64,000 bases of DNA from Alphaproteobacteria bacterium (GTDB lineage Bacteria > Pseudomonadota > Alphaproteobacteria > Rhizobiales > Xanthobacteraceae). A program made the position numbers and the translations under genes. The notes under the pieces were generated by a model, which did no database searches, had not been told where the DNA came from, and saw only the letters and a program-made list of their open reading frames with translations. This document shows, piece after piece, positions 61,203-64,000 of this stretch. The stretch's first letter is position 1. Every line of letters starts with the position of its first letter. The stretch spans positions 2,728,001-2,792,000 of the forward strand of contig JBBCGH010000001.1 of NCBI GenBank assembly GCA_037200445.1, written 5' to 3'.

Positions 61203-61619
61203 CTACTTTTTGAGATCGACCAAAATCGGCTGGGACTTTTCTTTGATGCGGATGACGACGGTCTTGGACACCTTGTCGGTCGCGTTGCGACCGTAGTGAG
61301 CGACGTTGGGCGGGGTGTGGATGACCTCGCCCGCCTTCACAACCTTGATGGCGATACCGTCAACCTCAAACGTCTGTTCGCCTTCGACAACGCAGACAAG
61401 CTCGTGACCTTCAGGATGAACGTGCCATGGCAACCTGAATCCGGGTGGCCAATCCGAGGCATAGATGATGACTTCCTGGCCCGATAGGTTCGCGAGGTCG
61501 CCGCGATAGATCTGTTCTTTTGAATAGCCGGACGGCTGCGCTTGAATGATCTGCGATGACACAAACCCCAGAGCCACGCCAGCCGCCAGCGTAACACCGA
61601 GAACGAAGTAGCGTTTCAT
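61203..61619 (-). CDS. Exported cupin-domain protein
   Basis: This 138-residue protein has an N-terminal signal or anchor (MKRYFVLGVTLAAGVALGF). The cupin barrel follows with the metal motif PWHVHPEGHELVCVVEGE (His, His, Glu and later His in PPNVAHYG). Start is ATG 61619. The open frame to 61682 adds a non-hydrophobic leader. Function unknown. Periplasmic metal-bound small-molecule binding or isomerase activity is typical. Confidence 0.88.
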   Translation of the reverse strand: MKRYFVLGVTLAAGVALGFVSSQIIQAQPSGYSKEQIYRGDLANLSGQEVIIYASDWPPGFRLPWHVHPEGHELVCVVEGEQTFEVDGIAIKVVKAGEVIHTPPNVAHYGRNATDKVSKTVVIRIKEKSQPILVDLKK

Positions 61620-61691
61620 TGCGGCGATCCCCTCATGGACGGAGCAATCGTAGGTGCGCTCATCAAAATGGGCCGGCACCAAAAAGCGGCA

Positions 61692-61892
61692 TCACCGCAA
61701 GCCGATCAAACGCGCGAACGGCGGGTGCGGCGAGCACCGCTGACACGACAAGTCGGGAATTAGGCTGTCGACCGACGCGCCCCGATGGCGAACGATCCGG
61801 CGCAAATCAATTTCGCCGACGACGTGACAGCCAGGACAATAAACGTGAGCCACGGACGCCCGGCGCGAATGGCGGCACCGAACCTCCTGCAC
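61692..61892 (-). CDS. Small Cys-rich (zinc-ribbon-like) protein, possibly truncated
   Basis: A 66-codon frame. The part HVYCPGCHVVGEIDLRRIVR, then SLSCQRCSPHPPFARLIGL, reads like a small alphaproteobacterial zinc-binding protein with two CxxC pairs. The first 14 residues are less protein-like and overlap the integrase remnant on the other strand, so the 5' end may be lost. Confidence 0.45.
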   Translation of the reverse strand: MQEVRCRHSRRASVAHVYCPGCHVVGEIDLRRIVRHRGASVDSLIPDLSCQRCSPHPPFARLIGLR

Positions 61893-62129
61893 CGAATGCG
61901 TGGGGTGATGCGCAAGGCCAAGGTCCTCGGTCGTTCACCCTGCCATGCATGGCGACACACCGGCGCGACTCAATTGCTCGATAGCGGGCAGAGCATCAAA
62001 ACGGTTCAGCGGCGCTTGGGTCATGCATCGCTGACCTCGACCGCGATCTACCTGCATCCGGTCGATGAGCGTGACGCCGAGGCGGCGGACAGTTTGGGAG
62101 CGCTACTAATCGCGTCCGACGAGGCGTGA
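61785..62129 (+). pseudogene. Tyrosine recombinase (integrase) C-terminal remnant
   Basis: The frame ends in an integrase catalytic C-terminus: HAWRHTGATQLLDSGQSIKT, then VQRRLGHASLTSTAIYLH, giving the H-x-x-R, LGH and final Tyr elements. The first catalytic Arg region and the N-terminal DNA-binding domain are missing, and residues before about 61858 do not fit the family. It marks an old integration event in this decayed stretch (60970-62360). Confidence 0.75.
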
Positions 62130-62359
62130 TCGAACCGGGAACGGTGCCAACACGGTGCCAACATGTGCCCGGGAAAGCTCGAAATGGGCCGCGGTCGGCG
62201 AAAAGCGACGGAACGCTAAAACGTTAGACACCGCCGCCAGTTAGCGACATTTCGCGCAAAAGAACGTCAGACGAACGCGCCCGGTAGTATTAACAAAGGA
62301 TAAACGTCGCGCGGTCTTCCGGTTTCGCCTACCCATGCAGGCGAGAAGAGGACCGTGTC

Positions 62360-62749
62360 ATGGCACGCGATCAGAGCGACGTCGGATACGAATGGGTCAA
62401 CGCCTGGGCGGCAACCGCGATGGCGGAGACGTCGGCGGCGATGAAAGGCCAGGCTTTGCCGCAAGAGCCTCATCCCGTGCCTGCGCCGGCCATCGCGATC
62501 GCTCCCATTGCCAAACCAGGGTGGGAAGGCCAGCTCGCGCGCGACATCGCCGAGATCGAACGGGCGCGCGATGCGCTTGATGCGCTGCCGCTGGTCGCAA
62601 GTTTCTCGGCGCGGCGGCGCGTCCAGGCGTTGACGCTCGTGCCGTCGCGCACCAGCGACATGGTGCCGGTCGTCATCGGCGGCGTGCTCGCGCTGGTCAT
62701 GCTGACCGTCTTCGGCGCCGCCGCCGCGATGACCAAGCTCGCGCGCTGA
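62360..62749 (+). CDS. Hypothetical protein with C-terminal membrane segment
   Basis: This 129-residue protein of unknown function has an acidic/Ala N-terminal half (YEWVNAWAATAMAETSAAMKG), a short charged helix (GQLARDIAEIERARDALDAL), and one hydrophobic segment near the end (VPVVIGGVLALVMLTVFGAA), so it is probably tail-anchored. GAAGAGGA upstream may serve as RBS. The 230 bp before it hold no gene I recognise. Confidence 0.65.
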   Translation: MARDQSDVGYEWVNAWAATAMAETSAAMKGQALPQEPHPVPAPAIAIAPIAKPGWEGQLARDIAEIERARDALDALPLVASFSARRRVQALTLVPSRTSDMVPVVIGGVLALVMLTVFGAAAAMTKLAR

Positions 62750-62831
62750 ATCCTCAGCCGGCCCCTTGCCATCGCGGCGAAAGCCCCTTCACAATTGTGA
62801 CACGCATTGAAGCGTGCACGCAGGGGACGTC

Positions 62832-63215
62832 ATGAACGGCAAGGAAATTGACATGCGCCAGTTCGCGAAGAGCGCGGGCGCCACCATTAATTTCGGGCCG
62901 GGCAACATCGTATTCAACCAGGGCGATCCGGGGCCGTGCATGTACATCGTGCAGTCCGGCAGCATCGAAATGGTGATCGGGGACAGGGTCATCGAGGTCG
63001 TGGGCCCGAACGAGGCGATCGGGTTCATGTCGATGATCGATACGGCACCGCGCTCATCCACCGCGCGTGTGAAAGACGCGTGCGAGCTTTCAGTGATCGA
63101 TGCCCGCACCTTCCGCTTCATGGTCGATGAAGTGCCGAACTTCGCGCTCTACATCATGGGCGTTCTGGCGCGCCGCATCCGCGGCATGGGCGCTGCGATG
63201 TCGCATCCGGATTAG
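62832..63215 (+). CDS. Cyclic nucleotide-binding domain protein
   Basis: This 127-residue stand-alone cNMP-binding (CAP-like) domain reads INFGPGNIVFNQGDPGPCMYIVQSGSIEMVI, then EVVGPNEAIGFMSMIDTAPRSSTARV, the phosphate-binding cassette position. No DNA-binding or effector domain is attached, so it may act by protein contact. ATG 62832 is preferred (AGGGGA four bases upstream) over GTG 62814. A palindromic repeat follows the stop directly. Confidence 0.88.
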   Translation: MNGKEIDMRQFAKSAGATINFGPGNIVFNQGDPGPCMYIVQSGSIEMVIGDRVIEVVGPNEAIGFMSMIDTAPRSSTARVKDACELSVIDARTFRFMVDEVPNFALYIMGVLARRIRGMGAAMSHPD

Positions 63216-63216
63216 A

Positions 63217-63261
63217 GCATGATCCCGAAAAGTGGGAACCGGTTTTCGGATAAGATCATGC
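63217..63261. repeat. Hyphomicrobiales palindrome, copy 4
   Basis: A 45-bp copy with arms GCATGATCCCGAAAAGTGG and CGGATAAGATCATGC around AACCGGTTTT. It starts two bases after the stop of the cyclic nucleotide-binding gene. Confidence 0.85.
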
Positions 63262-63308
63262 TCAAACAAGAAGCTTGAGCTTAACCGAGAGCGATAAGGC
63301 CCGACGCG

Positions 63309-63485
63309 TCACGCCGCTTTCGGCAACTCCGCGTCGCGCACGATCCATTCGTGGACCTGTCCGCAGGCGGGGCAGGGCGCGCGAACCCTTTCGGACTTGA
63401 TCTGCAAGAGCGTGCCGATCTCGGTTTCGACGCCGATGTCGATGCTGCGCCGGGTCGCCGGACAGGTGAAGAACAGCCGTTCCAT
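63309..63485 (-). CDS. Small zinc-ribbon-like protein
   Basis: This 58-residue protein (MERLFFTCPATRRSIDIGVE) has one early Cys and a later CPACGQ pair-motif (VRAPCPACGQVHEWIVRD). Such small ribbons are frequent in Bradyrhizobium relatives, with no known role. The AAGGAGG RBS six bases before ATG 63485 is near perfect. The longer frame to 63560 is not needed. Confidence 0.75.
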   Translation of the reverse strand: MERLFFTCPATRRSIDIGVETEIGTLLQIKSERVRAPCPACGQVHEWIVRDAELPKAA

Positions 63486-63531
63486 CGAACGCCTCCTTGG
63501 TTTGGAGGATGGCCCGCCCAATAGATAAGCG

Positions 63532-64000
63532 TCAGACCGCGAACCGCACCCGGGTTCCAAACGGATCGCGGACCTCCGGTCCCTGCGCGGAACTCGCGAG
63601 CGGCACGTTCGCGGCCTTCAGCTTCGTAATCACTGCGTCCCGGTCAGCCGCATCCGCCGCCTCGATCGCAAACCACGACAGGCCCGCGCGCTCGTCATCG
63701 CGCTGTCCGGCCCCGGCCGAGTGCCAGGTGTTGCTGCCGATGTGGTGGTGGTAACGCCCTGACGACATGAACAGCGCGCCGCCGCGCCCGGCGGTTGGGT
63801 TGAGGCCGACGATATCGCAGTAGAACTGCTGCGTGACGGGAAGATCGCCGACACGCAAATGGATGTGTCCGATGCGCAGCCCGTCCGGTGCCCCCGCGTA
63901 GCTCGTGTTGCCGGCTTGCGTCGCGAGATCATCGAGATTGAGCCGGTCCGTCGCCATCTGAATGCGGTCGCCGTTCCAGCGCCACTCCGCGGGGAGGCGG
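63532..64000 (-). CDS. VOC-family (glyoxalase/bleomycin resistance) ring-cleavage-type protein, partial
   Basis: This is the C-terminal part of a vicinal-oxygen-chelate protein. LRIGHIHLRVGDLPVTQQFYCDIVGLNP opens a VOC module with a metal His. HHIGSNTWHS and RDPFGTRVRFAV close it. The frame continues past the ATG at 63957 to the window edge (reading RLPAEWRWNGDRIQ), so the 5' end lies outside. It resembles CatE-like catechol 2,3-dioxygenase paralogues of about 280 residues with two modules. Confidence 0.85.
   Translation of the reverse strand, partial: RLPAEWRWNGDRIQMATDRLNLDDLATQAGNTSYAGAPDGLRIGHIHLRVGDLPVTQQFYCDIVGLNPTAGRGGALFMSSGRYHHHIGSNTWHSAGAGQRDDERAGLSWFAIEAADAADRDAVITKLKAANVPLASSAQGPEVRDPFGTRVRFAV

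Noticed and set aside
62130-62200. Possible tRNA end as attachment site next to the integrase remnant
   Set aside because: A GGTTCGATC-like string is present on the minus strand, but no T-stem pairing or acceptor stem can be built.

Overview
The window looks like a chromosome segment of an alphaproteobacterium of the order Hyphomicrobiales (Rhizobiales), probably near Bradyrhizobium, Afipia or Pseudolabrys. The DNA is GC-rich. It carries lineage markers: MipZ, DivK-PleD, EipB (DUF1849), DUF1489, DUF3572, ClpS-ClpA, a phasin, and the operon order pyrB-pyrC-plsY-dprA-topA-rnr-nudix-rpmG. Four copies of a palindrome family that I recall as common in this order are scattered between genes. I saw no rRNA, tRNA or CRISPR array.

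Layout. 0-6.6 kb: biotin carboxylase subunit, DUF1489, a periplasmic binding protein coupled to an intradiol dioxygenase, and panC. 6.7-10.3 kb: mipZ, a VWA protein, a J-domain membrane protein, then a toxin-antitoxin cassette in one reading frame lying between two near-identical copies of the J-domain gene end. 10.3-21 kb: D,D-carboxypeptidase, phasin, three tandem TadG-like proteins, clpS-clpA. 21-30.3 kb: MFS pump, methyltransferase, thioesterase, azlCD, 2-hydroxyacid oxidase, HIT, FemAB-like, GDPD, RidA, EipB. 30.3-35.4 kb: one 5-kb gene for a 1674-residue protein with a MACPF signature, a helical middle with a hydrophobic hairpin, and a C-terminus resembling clostridial P47/TULIP proteins. 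36-46.4 kb: dinB, divK-pleD, rpmG, nudix, rnr, topA. 46.7-55.4 kb: dprA split by a 4.5-kb transposon, followed on the same strand by plsY, pyrC and pyrB. 55.5-64 kb: AidB-like acyl-CoA dehydrogenase, two paralogous secreted proteins, AEC transporter, ruvX, UPF0173 hydrolase, a decayed region with an integrase remnant, a cyclic-nucleotide-binding protein, and a VOC protein cut by the window edge.

Three observations stand out. (1) The transposon at 47954-52452 is complete: perfect 24-bp terminal inverted repeats, 8-bp target duplication CGCGGGCC, and an IS1595/ISXO2-type transposase. Removing it with one copy of the duplication restores an unbroken 366-codon dprA. Its cargo includes its own DprA-family gene overlapped by a phosphoribosyltransferase gene, a pair that resembles the ShosTA toxin-antitoxin/anti-phage module, plus an Xre regulator and several overlapping small genes. 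(2) The giant MACPF/helical/P47-like protein joins three membrane- or toxin-associated module types in one chain. (3) The HigB-HigA-like cassette is fused in frame, with a strong internal Shine-Dalgarno at the antitoxin start, and is bracketed by a 257-bp direct repeat of its neighbour gene.

All calls come from reading the sequence and from memory of protein families. No database search was run. Functions of unrecognised genes are left open.
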